Positions 8,047-17,073 of a stretch of DNA of 64,000 nucleotides are shown here, piece after piece. Position 1 is the first letter of the stretch. Each line of letters opens with the position of its first letter. The stretch comes from Candidatus Scalindua japonica (GTDB lineage Bacteria > Planctomycetota > Brocadiia > Brocadiales > Scalinduaceae): contig NZ_BAOS01000005.1 of NCBI RefSeq assembly GCF_002443295.1, positions 124,001-188,000 on the forward strand, read 5' to 3'. Below the pieces are notes generated by a model. That model did not search any database. It was not told where the DNA came from and saw only the letters and a list, made by a program, of their open reading frames with translations. The translations under genes were made by a program, and so were the position numbers.

Positions 8047-9474
8047 TCACACCTGTAGTATCATATCTGCAACAATTCCTGTCGTTACCGGCCTGATATC
8101 TTCCGGAATCTCCTGCCCATCAGTAATCCATGAAAGAGGTATCTGGGTTTCCATTGCAACACTAAACAAGGTTCCATACAAACTGGTCTCATCAACTCTG
8201 GTGAAATTTAATTTTTGAATAGGAAACGGAGTAAATTTATTGATAAGGTTAATAATATCAGCATATCTCATTGTAGCGCTTACAACAAGATGAGTCTCCT
8301 TATCCGGTATTTCATCGAGCAATCCTTTGAGATTGGATAGGGTATTACCATCAAGGTAGCTTATTCCGGGAGTATCTATGAAAATATGTGAAGAACCTCC
8401 GTATTTGTCTCCAATTTCTCTAAGTTCACGAGGTGAAGTGACCGTCTTGAATGTCACGCCTATTCTGTCTGCTGTTTGCTTCAGTTTTCCCGCAGAATTA
8501 CCTCTGATACTTAGTAACAATATCTCCTTATCAGATCTTTTTTTTGTATCGGACGCCAGTTTTAAAATAGTTGTAGTCTTCCCGGTACCCGCTGCTCCAA
8601 GAAAAACCATAGTTTTACATTCATCCTGATTATTTAATAGGGAATCAGAGATCTTGATTTTATGAATAATACTTTCCCTGAGCATCTGACAATGCAAATC
8701 CATTCTGTCATATTCGTCTTTGCTCAACCGATCCAAAACCTCGTTTATTAATATTCTGGAATGTTCATCTTCAACCTGTTGAATACGAAGCTGCTTGAAT
8801 AAACCTATACTCTGTCCCGGCCAATCAAAAGAATTCGAGTCCGAGTATTGCTGTTTAACAAGAGTAGTTGGCGTTTCATCTTCGCTACATCCTGCCATTT
8901 CGATTAAATCTGCGGTGAGCAAATGGTCTGCTAAAGAAGCATTGCCCATCTGGGGATATTTTAGACCTGACTGTGATTCAGCTGACAATTGTTTTGACTC
9001 GTTTCTGACCAACAACAATCTTGAATTACCACTATCTTTTCTTATTATATGGTTTAAATGAGGCTCTGAGCTTTTTACCTTATTGTCAACTATCCATTTT
9101 ATTACCCTCCCTCCTTCACCAGTCGACACCTGATGTGATGAGTGATTCAAACGATCTGGCGGAGTTGTGTCCTCAAATCCAGTCAGTTTACCTGTATGTA
9201 AATGGTCAGATAATTCTGAATGTATATCACCACTATCATCTTGTCCACCCTGATCATCTTTTCTGGCCTCACTCTGTTCTAAGTCACTAGACGGATTTTG
9301 GTCATTAACATTTTCAGCAGCAATAACCTCAACCAATACCTGACCGGCCTTGCTCTTTATATCTCCTTCTTCTATATTTCTTGTTTCGAGGATAATGGAA
9401 GCATCACCCATCTCTCTTTTTACACTTTTCAGCGCCTCTTGTACTGTAGACGCAATAAATGATTTAATTTTCAT
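8047..9474 (-). CDS. flhF: Flagellar SRP-type GTPase FlhF
   Basis: 475 aa. The N-terminus MKIKSFIASTVQEALKSVKREMG with a following ILETRN is the FlhF B-domain signature; residues ~55-230 are a variable linker; the NG GTPase region runs from ~240 to the end. The P-loop GAAGTGKT is at 293-300, the G3 motif reads DTPG (usually DTAG) and the G4 region reads TRVDE (usually TKLDE). FlhF sets where flagella are built at the pole. It overlaps flhA by 11 bases and precedes the small membrane protein and fliA. Confidence 0.92.
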   Translation of the reverse strand: MKIKSFIASTVQEALKSVKREMGDASIILETRNIEEGDIKSKAGQVLVEVIAAENVNDQNPSSDLEQSEARKDDQGGQDDSGDIHSELSDHLHTGKLTGFEDTTPPDRLNHSSHQVSTGEGGRVIKWIVDNKVKSSEPHLNHIIRKDSGNSRLLLVRNESKQLSAESQSGLKYPQMGNASLADHLLTADLIEMAGCSEDETPTTLVKQQYSDSNSFDWPGQSIGLFKQLRIQQVEDEHSRILINEVLDRLSKDEYDRMDLHCQMLRESIIHKIKISDSLLNNQDECKTMVFLGAAGTGKTTTILKLASDTKKRSDKEILLLSIRGNSAGKLKQTADRIGVTFKTVTSPRELREIGDKYGGSSHIFIDTPGISYLDGNTLSNLKGLLDEIPDKETHLVVSATMRYADIINLINKFTPFPIQKLNFTRVDETSLYGTLFSVAMETQIPLSWITDGQEIPEDIRPVTTGIVADMILQV

Positions 9475-11566
9475 TTGTCAAACTCACAATACCGAGTGAT
9501 TCAATCTGGATACCCGGTGCAATTTCTTTATATGACAACACTGGTAAAAAAGGCAATGCAGTCTCTGTTAGTTTTCTAATATGATTTCTTAATGAAGAAG
9601 ATGTTAGAAGGACAGCACTGTTACTGGTTGCACAGGTCTTACTTACCACTTCCGCAATTGCATCAATAATTCTCTGCGCATAATTAGGCTCCAATGCAAG
9701 TACTGATTTGTTCCCCATGTCATGAATAGAGTTTATAATTTCCTGTTCAAGTCCGGGTTCAAAGGAAATAGTGCTGATTTTATTAGATTCGCTCTGATAC
9801 TGACCACATAATGTCCTGCACAACCTCTGTCTTACAAACTCAGTCAGAGCCTCAGGGTCCTTAGTGGTCGGAGCATTATCAATAAGTGTTTCAAGTATAG
9901 TTACAAAATCTTTTACAGAAATTCTCTCTCTTAATAAATTCTTTACTACCTCCTGCACAACACCCAGCGTAAGAACAGCGGGAGTCAATTCATTAACCAG
10001 AGTCGGTGAGTCTTTTTTCGTTGTATCAATTAATTTCTGTATGTCTTCTCTGGTAACTATTTCATAAGCATGAGATTTTATAATTTCCGTCAAATGGGTA
10101 ACGAGAACTGAAGTAGGATCAATTATCGTATAACCTGCCGCCTCTGCAGATTCTTTTTTAGACTCTGCTATCCACACACCTGGCAAACCATACGCCGGAT
10201 CAGTTGTTCTGACCCCGTCAATAGGATCTGTTTCATCATCACCTAGAGCCAGATAACTATCTGGCATCAATTCACCCTTATCAACTACCTGACCTTTTAT
10301 TTTAATACTGTATCCATTTGATGGTAGTTGCAGATTATCTCTTAACCGTATAGGCGGAATAATTATTCCTATCTCTCTGGCAAGCTGTTTTCGAAGTGAA
10401 TTTATTCTGCTTAATACTCCACCTGCCTTTTTTGGATCTACTAATGGGACCAATTTATACCCGACTTCAATCCCCATTCTGTCAACATGCAACAAGCCCT
10501 CAAATTCATCTTCCGGCTCACTTATCTGCTTAGTTTTTTCGCCTGCCGACTCTATTCCTTCAACATATTTCTCTGTTTTACGTCCGGACGGGTTCTTTCT
10601 GGTAACTACGAAAAGAAAACCAAAAATAGCTGATATTATAAAGAATGAAATTTTAGGCATTCCGGGAATTAAACCAAAAATAAACAGTATTCCGGCTGCT
10701 AAACCCAATGCTCTAGGTACTGTCAACAACTGAGAAGAGAGATCTTTGCCCAGACTGGATTTAGATGATGATTTTGTAATGAGCAAGGCTGCAGAAATGG
10801 CATTAATTAGAGAAGGAATCTGGGTTACCAAGCCGTCTCCTACTGTCAAAAGCGTATAAGTAGACATTGCATCATTAATTTTCATACCCTGCATCATACT
10901 GCCTATCACAATACCACCTGCAATATTTATTATTGTAATAACAATTCCCGCAATGGCATCACCACTTACAAATTTACTTGCACCATCCATTGAACCATAA
11001 AACTCAGCTTCCTGTGAAATGTCAAGACGCCTCGCTTTCGCCTCTTCCTCGGTAATAGCGCCAGAATTCAGATCGGCATCGATACTCATCTGCTTACCAG
11101 GCATCGCATCTAGAGTAAATCTGGCAGCTACCTCAGAAACCCTGGTAGCACCTTTTGTAATTACAATAAACTGAATAACGGTAAGTATAATAAAAACAAC
11201 CAGTCCAATAACAACATTACCACCTACAACAAAATTACCAAATGAGGTGATTACCTGTCCGGCTTCCGCATGCATAAGGATAAGACGTGTTGATGCTACG
11301 TTCAGTGCAAGCCGGAAAAGTGTAAGGAACAGTAAAAGAGAAGGATAAGCTGAAATCTCCAGTGCTCTTCTCACATGCAATGTAACCAGGAGTACAAGAA
11401 ATGAAAGAGAAATATTAATGGTAATAAAGATGTCCAGTAGAAAAGTTGGTAACGGTACTATGAGTACAAATAATATTACCAGTACTCCGACCGCAAGGCC
11501 AAATTCACTATACTTATATAGCGGTTTATTTTTTTCTCCTGTTGTATTCATTACAGTTTCAGTCAC
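9464..11566 (-). CDS. flhA: Flagellar export gate protein FlhA
   Basis: 700 aa, the normal length. Eight or so membrane helices lie in the first ~330 residues, with the family signature around RFTLDAMPGKQMSIDADLNSG (about residue 150), followed by a cytoplasmic domain that docks chaperones and substrates. FlhA forms the nonameric ring of the flagellar type III export gate and uses the proton motive force. The listed start is a GTG; an ATG five codons later (11551) preceded by AAGGTGA is equally likely. It overlaps flhF and is 21 bases downstream of flhB. Confidence 0.96.
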   Translation of the reverse strand: MTETVMNTTGEKNKPLYKYSEFGLAVGVLVILFVLIVPLPTFLLDIFITINISLSFLVLLVTLHVRRALEISAYPSLLLFLTLFRLALNVASTRLILMHAEAGQVITSFGNFVVGGNVVIGLVVFIILTVIQFIVITKGATRVSEVAARFTLDAMPGKQMSIDADLNSGAITEEEAKARRLDISQEAEFYGSMDGASKFVSGDAIAGIVITIINIAGGIVIGSMMQGMKINDAMSTYTLLTVGDGLVTQIPSLINAISAALLITKSSSKSSLGKDLSSQLLTVPRALGLAAGILFIFGLIPGMPKISFFIISAIFGFLFVVTRKNPSGRKTEKYVEGIESAGEKTKQISEPEDEFEGLLHVDRMGIEVGYKLVPLVDPKKAGGVLSRINSLRKQLAREIGIIIPPIRLRDNLQLPSNGYSIKIKGQVVDKGELMPDSYLALGDDETDPIDGVRTTDPAYGLPGVWIAESKKESAEAAGYTIIDPTSVLVTHLTEIIKSHAYEIVTREDIQKLIDTTKKDSPTLVNELTPAVLTLGVVQEVVKNLLRERISVKDFVTILETLIDNAPTTKDPEALTEFVRQRLCRTLCGQYQSESNKISTISFEPGLEQEIINSIHDMGNKSVLALEPNYAQRIIDAIAEVVSKTCATSNSAVLLTSSSLRNHIRKLTETALPFLPVLSYKEIAPGIQIESLGIVSLTNEN

Positions 11567-11587
11567 CTTGTTTATCCATAATATATC

Positions 11588-12655
11588 TTATCTGTTTGCT
11601 ACGATATTGCGCAATTGATAGACATATGAAAGTACCTTTGCAACAGCCTGATAAAGTTTAGGAGGTACGTCACTATTTATCTCAATTGAACTATATAATA
11701 CACGCGCAAGAATTCTGTCCTCTACTATAGGAATGTCATGTTTTGCGGCTACTTCCCTTATCTTTAATGCGATAAGATCAACTCCTTTCCCGATTACCTT
11801 CGGTGCATCCATTGTGGCAGCATCATATTTGAGCGCAACAGCATAATGAGTCGGGTTTGTAACTACCACATCAGCCTCCGGTATTGCCTGCATCATTCTT
11901 TTTCTTGACATTTCACGCTGGACATTCTTTATCCTGGCTTTTATCATAGGATCTCCATCAGTCTGTTTTGCTTCCTGTTTTACCTCGTTCTTGGTCATCA
12001 TCAAATCTTTTGAATGCTGCCATCTCTGATAAAGAAAATCAAGTAGAGCAAGGATTAATAAAATAATAGAGATCTTCAGGGTTATCCCAAACACCAAACC
12101 GGATGCGGATGTAAATATTGCTTCCGTTCGCATACTTAATAACTCCATTAACGGCTCAAGATCATTTTTTATTGAAATAAATGCTATGCCGCCCATTATG
12201 GATAATTTCAACAAAGCCATAGCTGTCTTAACCAACGATCTTTTTGAAAAAAGTTTTTGTGCACCTGATATAGGATTCAATCTCTTAAAATCCGGAATAA
12301 GTGCCTTACGACTAAAAACAAGACCCACTTGAGAGTAAGAAGCTATTAATCCAACTATCATAAACCCCCCCAATATCGGAAGTACCCCTTTTAGGTTCTT
12401 CATTGAAATATTCATGATTAAACTCACAAAAGTATCTGCATCAAAATCTTCATAGAATAGATTCTTACAAACCATACCCATTGTATCCTTCATATGAAAT
12501 ATCATTGAACCTCCCAGGAATAATAGAAGCAATACTCCGGCCAACAATATGAGAGCGCTATTAATATCCTGGCTTTTAGCGACCTGTCCTTTTTGAATGG
12601 CTTCTTTTTTCTGTTTTGGTGTTGCCGCTTCCGTTTTTTCTTCAGTTGATTTCAT
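11588..12655 (-). CDS. flhB: Flagellar export switch protein FlhB
   Basis: 355 aa. The opening EEKTEAATPKQKKEAIQKGQVAKS is typical. Four membrane helices follow, then a cytoplasmic domain holding the self-cleavage motif NPTH (VVTNPTHYAVALKY). Cleavage between Asn and Pro switches export from rod/hook to filament substrates. It lies 3 bases downstream of fliR and 21 before flhA. Confidence 0.96.
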   Translation of the reverse strand: MKSTEEKTEAATPKQKKEAIQKGQVAKSQDINSALILLAGVLLLLFLGGSMIFHMKDTMGMVCKNLFYEDFDADTFVSLIMNISMKNLKGVLPILGGFMIVGLIASYSQVGLVFSRKALIPDFKRLNPISGAQKLFSKRSLVKTAMALLKLSIMGGIAFISIKNDLEPLMELLSMRTEAIFTSASGLVFGITLKISIILLILALLDFLYQRWQHSKDLMMTKNEVKQEAKQTDGDPMIKARIKNVQREMSRKRMMQAIPEADVVVTNPTHYAVALKYDAATMDAPKVIGKGVDLIALKIREVAAKHDIPIVEDRILARVLYSSIEINSDVPPKLYQAVAKVLSYVYQLRNIVANR

Positions 12656-12658
12656 TGA

Positions 12659-13429
12659 TTAAATGCCTCGTACCATACTAAAAACGTCTTTACGTAGTAA
12701 CTCTAATAAATAGCCTATTGTACGTGTAATAAAAGGAAAAGTTATGGCTAAAAGTAAAAAGCCAACAAGCAATTTCATTGGAAAAATTATTAAAAATATG
12801 TTTATCTCCGGAGTAGACCTGGCAAGAAAACCTGATACCACAACAGTAAGGCCCAGAATAATCATAACAGGGGCTGCTATCTTAATAGCAGCCATAAATA
12901 CTCCGGTAAACAGGAGCATTATCTTGCTCATGGAAAACCCCAACTCAATAAACCCTGTCAAAGGCACGGTTTTGTAACTGAGGACTAATGCACTGATCAA
13001 CCAGTGATGGCCATTCACAGCAAAAAACAAGATTAACGCTACTATTTGAAGCATTTGAGCAACTGGACTTACTCGATCTCCAAATAAAGGATCTACCAAC
13101 TCTGCCATAGACATCCCCATTTCAGAACTGATTAACTCTCCGCCCATAACAATTGCTCCAAATGCCAATGTTGCCACATAACCAATTAAAAAACCAATCG
13201 CGAGTTCTTTGAAAACTAAAAGAATAAAATTAACCAGGTTATCAGGTAATGTCTGCTCTGTATTATTTACAGTGGGAAAAATTGCAATTGAAATTACCAG
13301 TGCGAATCCTATTTTTATCATTAAGGGTAAGCTTGCCTGGTTATAAATTGGTGAAAAGAAAAGGACACTGGCAGTCCTGATCAGCACTATAGCAAATAAT
13401 GGTAGAAGATTAATAGTATTTAGTATCAT
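12659..13429 (-). CDS. fliR: Flagellar export channel protein FliR
   Basis: 256 aa, nearly all membrane helices, with the family stretch GGELISSEMGMSMAELVDP near residue 95. FliR with FliP and FliQ forms the helical export channel at the centre of the basal body. It lies between fliQ and flhB with gaps of 3-4 bases. Confidence 0.93.
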   Translation of the reverse strand: MILNTINLLPLFAIVLIRTASVLFFSPIYNQASLPLMIKIGFALVISIAIFPTVNNTEQTLPDNLVNFILLVFKELAIGFLIGYVATLAFGAIVMGGELISSEMGMSMAELVDPLFGDRVSPVAQMLQIVALILFFAVNGHHWLISALVLSYKTVPLTGFIELGFSMSKIMLLFTGVFMAAIKIAAPVMIILGLTVVVSGFLARSTPEINIFLIIFPMKLLVGFLLLAITFPFITRTIGYLLELLRKDVFSMVRGI

Positions 13430-13433
13430 GTAT

Positions 13434-13703
13434 CTAGAAAGTGTAGTGAGAAAGATTCCCTAATAATAAATTTGCAAATGTCGTTAATTTATCCAACAAC
13501 CATGGTAAAGAGAATGCAAATACACCAAACACTGCCAACAGTTTAGGCAAGAAGGTCAGAGTTTGTTCCTGTATACTTGTAACAGCCTGAAAGATTCCGA
13601 TTGCAAGACCCACAACTAATGCGGTCCCAATAAGTGGAGCAATCATAATTAATGTAATTGTCACCGTTTCCTTTCCAAGAAATGTTACTATGTCATATCC
13701 CAT
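13434..13703 (-). CDS. fliQ: Flagellar export channel protein FliQ
   Basis: 89 aa with two membrane helices and the conserved middle GIFQAVTSIQEQTLTFLPKL, as in all FliQ/SctS proteins. It is a subunit of the FliP5-Q4-R1 export channel. Four bases separate it from fliR; 76 bases separate it from fliP. Confidence 0.95.
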   Translation of the reverse strand: MGYDIVTFLGKETVTITLIMIAPLIGTALVVGLAIGIFQAVTSIQEQTLTFLPKLLAVFGVFAFSLPWLLDKLTTFANLLLGNLSHYTF

Positions 13704-13779
13704 TTTTGTTTATAATGCGGCATAGATGCAAAAAGTTTAATTTTAATTGAGAAATTCACAAATCTCTCAATCCCTTATA

Positions 13780-14547
13780 CTACCTCACACTTGAAACTAA
13801 TGATTGTATAATCAGATGCCAGCCGTCCACGAGTACAAATAAAACAATTTTAAATGGAACGGATATCATCATCGGTGGTAGCATAAACATACCCATTGAG
13901 GTCAATACACTTGCAACAACCATATCTATTACAATAAAAGGCAGATAAACTACAAAGCCCATTTGAAAAGCAGTTTTTAACTCACTTACAACAAATGCCG
14001 GCAAAAGAATATGTGCGGGAACATCATCCAGTGAATTTGGTCTTTCCATATGCGAAATATTATAAAACAACGCTATATCTTTTTCTCTTGTCTGCCTGGA
14101 CATAAATAATTTTAATGGACCAATCCCTCGTTCAAAAGCTTCACTCTGCCCAATCTCTTCCTGCATAAATGGTTGTATAGCCTCTTTGTTTATTTGCGAA
14201 AACACAGGTGCCATCACAAAAAAAGTTACCAGTATCGCAAGACCTATCAAAATCTGATTTGGCGGCATTTGTTGAGAAGAGATCGCCTTTCTTACAAATG
14301 ACAGCACTATAATAATTCTTGTAAATGAAGTCATTACCATCAAAAGCCCTGGTAAGAATGTAAAAGAAGTCATTACCAGAAGGACCTTAACAATCCCGAC
14401 AATCTGCTTTGGCTTATCAAGATTGCCCATATTAATAGTCATTTTCATAGCGTCACTAACTGCATCGTCTGCCTCTACTGTACGCGCAACAAACATAAAC
14501 GCTACAAATGTCAAGATGGACACCAGTATTACAAGTAAATATTTCAT
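13780..14547 (-). CDS. fliP: Flagellar export channel protein FliP
   Basis: 255 aa. An N-terminal signal peptide ending near VEADDA, then the FliP core: FLPGLLMVMTSFTRIIIVLSF and, later, ALLQMG-like SELKTAFQMGFVVYLPFIVIDMVVASVLTSMGMFMLPP. It is the main subunit of the export channel and is inserted into the inner membrane. Its ATG overlaps the fliO stop by 4 bases, so the two are coupled. Confidence 0.96.
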   Translation of the reverse strand: MKYLLVILVSILTFVAFMFVARTVEADDAVSDAMKMTINMGNLDKPKQIVGIVKVLLVMTSFTFLPGLLMVMTSFTRIIIVLSFVRKAISSQQMPPNQILIGLAILVTFFVMAPVFSQINKEAIQPFMQEEIGQSEAFERGIGPLKLFMSRQTREKDIALFYNISHMERPNSLDDVPAHILLPAFVVSELKTAFQMGFVVYLPFIVIDMVVASVLTSMGMFMLPPMMISVPFKIVLFVLVDGWHLIIQSLVSSVR

Positions 14548-15080
14548 CTTTGTTTTCGTTCAGATATTGATTTCTTAATGATATCAAGAAATTCCTTTTT
14601 ATTAACGCTATCACTCCCAGAAGCACTTCTTTTACTGACAATAATATCTTCATTCGCGATCTCTGTTAACAACCCGATGTTGTCATTGGTTACGCCAAGA
14701 AGTAGATGTTTTCCAGGTACTTCAACCAGAAAAACGGATTTCTTCACTCCTATTGGAGCATGGTCAATTACCTGTATCAACTTCCTGCTTCTTCCCATAC
14801 CTGCACTCACACCATACTTCTTCTTTAATACATAAACGGCTGCAATTATCAGCGCAATAACTATGAGTAATGTGCTGATCATCTTAGTATACCCTTCGTA
14901 TCCATTGAATAAAGATTCTTTGTTCGAATCGGAATTAAACAACCCAGACAATTTAGCCTCTGCAAAAACATCACCTTGCTGGGTTATAACAGGAAGGATA
15001 AAACCGATGAGGACCAACATAAAGACTAATACTGATTTTAGATTTTTATCATTGAAAAACTTTTCAGTTGTACATATCAT
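14544..15080 (-). CDS. fliO: Flagellar assembly protein FliO
   Basis: 178 aa. Two hydrophobic segments: a signal-like one at ~15-35 and a membrane helix at ~67-88 (STLLIVIALIIAAVYVLKK). The cytoplasmic part has IQVIDHAPIGVKKSVFLVEVPGKHLLLGVTNDNIGLL, the usual FliO/FliZ fold with LGV-T. FliO helps FliP assemble. It is the first gene of the operon read from the sigma-54-type promoter at 15132-15147. Confidence 0.88.
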   Translation of the reverse strand: MICTTEKFFNDKNLKSVLVFMLVLIGFILPVITQQGDVFAEAKLSGLFNSDSNKESLFNGYEGYTKMISTLLIVIALIIAAVYVLKKKYGVSAGMGRSRKLIQVIDHAPIGVKKSVFLVEVPGKHLLLGVTNDNIGLLTEIANEDIIVSKRSASGSDSVNKKEFLDIIKKSISERKQR

Positions 15081-15131
15081 ATTCAGTTTAGAAGAAAACT
15101 AACAAAGTAAAATTTATATGCAAGTTAAGAT

Positions 15132-15147
15132 CGCAAATAGGATACCA
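15132..15147 (-). promoter_or_regulatory. Sigma-54 promoter before fliO
   Basis: Minus strand TGGTAT-N5-TTGCG, intact GG and GC with exact spacing; predicted start ~40 bases before the fliO ATG at 15080. Confidence 0.65.
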
Positions 15148-15296
15148 TTTTATTTTTTAATATTCTTAACACAATGCACAGCTATAACATGTTTAAAATT
15201 TAGACTTTAGCCACTACCGTGCTTAAAGATACAAACAAATCATTTGAAATCGTAATTTGTAAACTGCTTTACCAGAAAACAGCGTAGTCTTTTTAA

Positions 15297-15319
15297 ACTA
15301 ACCGTAGTTTTCTTAGACA
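15297..15319. repeat. 23-base dispersed repeat, copy 1
   Basis: Begins ACTAACCGTAGTTTT and ends GACA; 21 of 23 bases agree with 26308-26330, in the same orientation. Both copies sit in unusually long gaps in the flagellar cluster. It could be the end of an old insertion sequence, but no transposase remains. Confidence 0.45.
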
Positions 15320-15602
15320 GATAGATACCCTATTATATCTGCCGGTAAGGTATGATTTTGGATTGCTGATTGAGGATTTACGTAATACATTAATATATTG
15401 TTCAAGCCCCATATATATAAGTGGGGGAAAAACATTGAGGAGGTTTGTATGGAGTGGAAATGGAATAGATAAGCATTTGATTTTTGACTTTGGTCCACAG
15501 ATTTTGGAATTAGAAAAGCCAATAAAAATTTGTATTTCTGATTTGTTTTATAAATCTGTAATAAAATATCGAAACTGATTAACTCGATTTATACATTGGC
15601 CC

Positions 15603-15962
15603 CTAAGGAGTTGCTATCCTGGTTATCTTTACACCAAAGTTTTCATCAACTACCACCACCTCTCCAAAAGCAATTATTTTGCCGCGAACAGATATCTTAA
15701 CCGGCTCTCCAGCCAAGCTATCCAGTTCGATTATTGCTCCCGGAGTTAATGACAAAACATCACGCATTAACATCTCTGTCTTGCCAAGTTCAACAAGGAC
15801 CGGTATATGAACATCCATCAGCATATCAATATTATTTGAACTGCCTTCTCCAGTCTTGGATTTTACAGGTTCCAGTGGAGAGAACTTAACAGATTTAATG
15901 GTCTCTGTATCATCAGCTACTTGACTAGATGCATTTTGATCATCAATACTCTTATCTTCCAT
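15603..15962 (-). CDS. fliN: Flagellar motor switch protein FliN
   Basis: 119 aa from ATG 15962, which follows GGGAG by 6 bases; a TTG six codons earlier has no ribosome site. The C-terminal ~75 residues are the SpoA-type fold: MLMDVHIPVLVELGKTEM, LSLTPGAIIELD and GEVVVVDENFGVKITRI. The N-terminal ~45 residues are polar. FliN forms the lower C-ring and takes part in export and CheY response. It is the last gene of the fliF-to-fliN run, ~110 bases after fliM. Confidence 0.94.
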   Translation of the reverse strand: MEDKSIDDQNASSQVADDTETIKSVKFSPLEPVKSKTGEGSSNNIDMLMDVHIPVLVELGKTEMLMRDVLSLTPGAIIELDSLAGEPVKISVRGKIIAFGEVVVVDENFGVKITRIATP

Positions 15963-16075
15963 GTGATCTCCCTTTTTCAACTAAAAACCAAAAAAACAGA
16001 TATCATTCCTTAATAATATCAATTAAAATCAAATATTATCACTTTAACCAAAAACGGTCCGCTACGACTACCGGT

Positions 16076-17071
16076 TTAATCAGATTCATCATCTGATAAT
16101 CCAACAATTTGTATAGCCTTTTTTGAACCGTATAAACCCAGTTGTCCATAATATTTGTTTTTTCCTTCAACAAAGACTTTCAAATTATTCGTAACCTTAT
16201 TATCCAGCCTTAATACATCACCTACTTTAAGATTGGAAATATCATTTATAGTAAAATTAGTTTCATCCAACACACCAGATACAACAATTTTGATGTTATT
16301 GACTAATTTCCGGAGAGACAAGGCACTTTCCTTATCAATTTCCTTCAAATTTGACGGTCTATTGCTGAAAAAATGGTCTAATGTCTGATCTATACTTGAG
16401 ACAGGAACACAGAATTTCATCTCACCAAAGCTGTGTTCAAGATTAAAGGTAAAAGAAACCAACAACACAACTTCTGCTTCAGAAGCAATATTTAGATACC
16501 TTGGTTCCATTGCAGTATCAAAAACATTCCATTCCATTTCATCATATGGCTTCCACGTATAACCTATTTTATCCAAAATAATTTTAACTACATTACCAAC
16601 AATTGCAGTCTCAGTGTCCGTCAATTTTCTTATTTCGTTTTGAGTCTTTCCCGCTCCACCAAATGCCTTTTCCACAATAGACAAACACAACCCCATGTCC
16701 ATTGCAATACAACCAAACCCCTTTAGTGGTTTCAGCCTGATTGTATTAATGAACATTAGCTCTGGACAAGTATTTTTAAATATTTCAAAGCTTAATTCAT
16801 CTATTGAACTCAGACTTACCTTTGTGGTAGCCCGTAGAAAGTTAGAGACCTCCCTGCTTATCTGATAAGCGGTAGTTTCAAGTACCTTATACAACATTCG
16901 TTTCTTCTCTCTTGATATTGTATTGGGCCTTTTAAAATCATAATATTTTACCTTGCTGTCTACCTCTTCAATAATGTCAGTCTGTGCTGTAATACCTTGA
17001 CTTTCATGAAAAGATTCCAACAAACTTTCCACTTCCTCACTGGTAAGTATCGCGTTCTCTGTGTTCTCCAT
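16076..17071 (-). CDS. fliM: Flagellar motor switch protein FliM
   Basis: 331 aa. The N-terminus has LTSEEVESLLESF in place of the usual LSQEEIDALL CheY-binding helix, followed by YDFKRPNTISREKKRMLYKVLE, the start of the CheC-like middle domain. The C-terminal ~80 residues form the SpoA fold (VLDETNFTINDISNLKVGDVLRLD). FliM links FliG to FliN and binds phosphorylated CheY to reverse rotation. It starts 2 bases after fliL with no strong ribosome site, so translation is likely coupled. Confidence 0.95.
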   Translation of the reverse strand: MENTENAILTSEEVESLLESFHESQGITAQTDIIEEVDSKVKYYDFKRPNTISREKKRMLYKVLETTAYQISREVSNFLRATTKVSLSSIDELSFEIFKNTCPELMFINTIRLKPLKGFGCIAMDMGLCLSIVEKAFGGAGKTQNEIRKLTDTETAIVGNVVKIILDKIGYTWKPYDEMEWNVFDTAMEPRYLNIASEAEVVLLVSFTFNLEHSFGEMKFCVPVSSIDQTLDHFFSNRPSNLKEIDKESALSLRKLVNNIKIVVSGVLDETNFTINDISNLKVGDVLRLDNKVTNNLKVFVEGKNKYYGQLGLYGSKKAIQIVGLSDDESD

Positions 17072-17073
17072 AA

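Larger units (their letters stand above)
15081..15602. other. 522-base gap between fliN and fliO
   Basis: No convincing gene. It holds the fliO sigma-54-type promoter, a 23-base sequence shared with the gap before fliF (15297-15319), a GATTGCTGATTGAGGATT stretch and a tiny 7-codon ORF at 15437 with a strong GAGGAGG site. ORFs of ~70 aa on both strands here look like chance. The gap may be a decayed insertion that split fliN from fliO. Confidence 0.4.

Noticed and set aside
15313-15578. Opposing ORFs of ~70 aa in the gap between fliN and fliO
   Set aside because: No ribosome site suited to either start, no motif, and composition like non-coding DNA around them.
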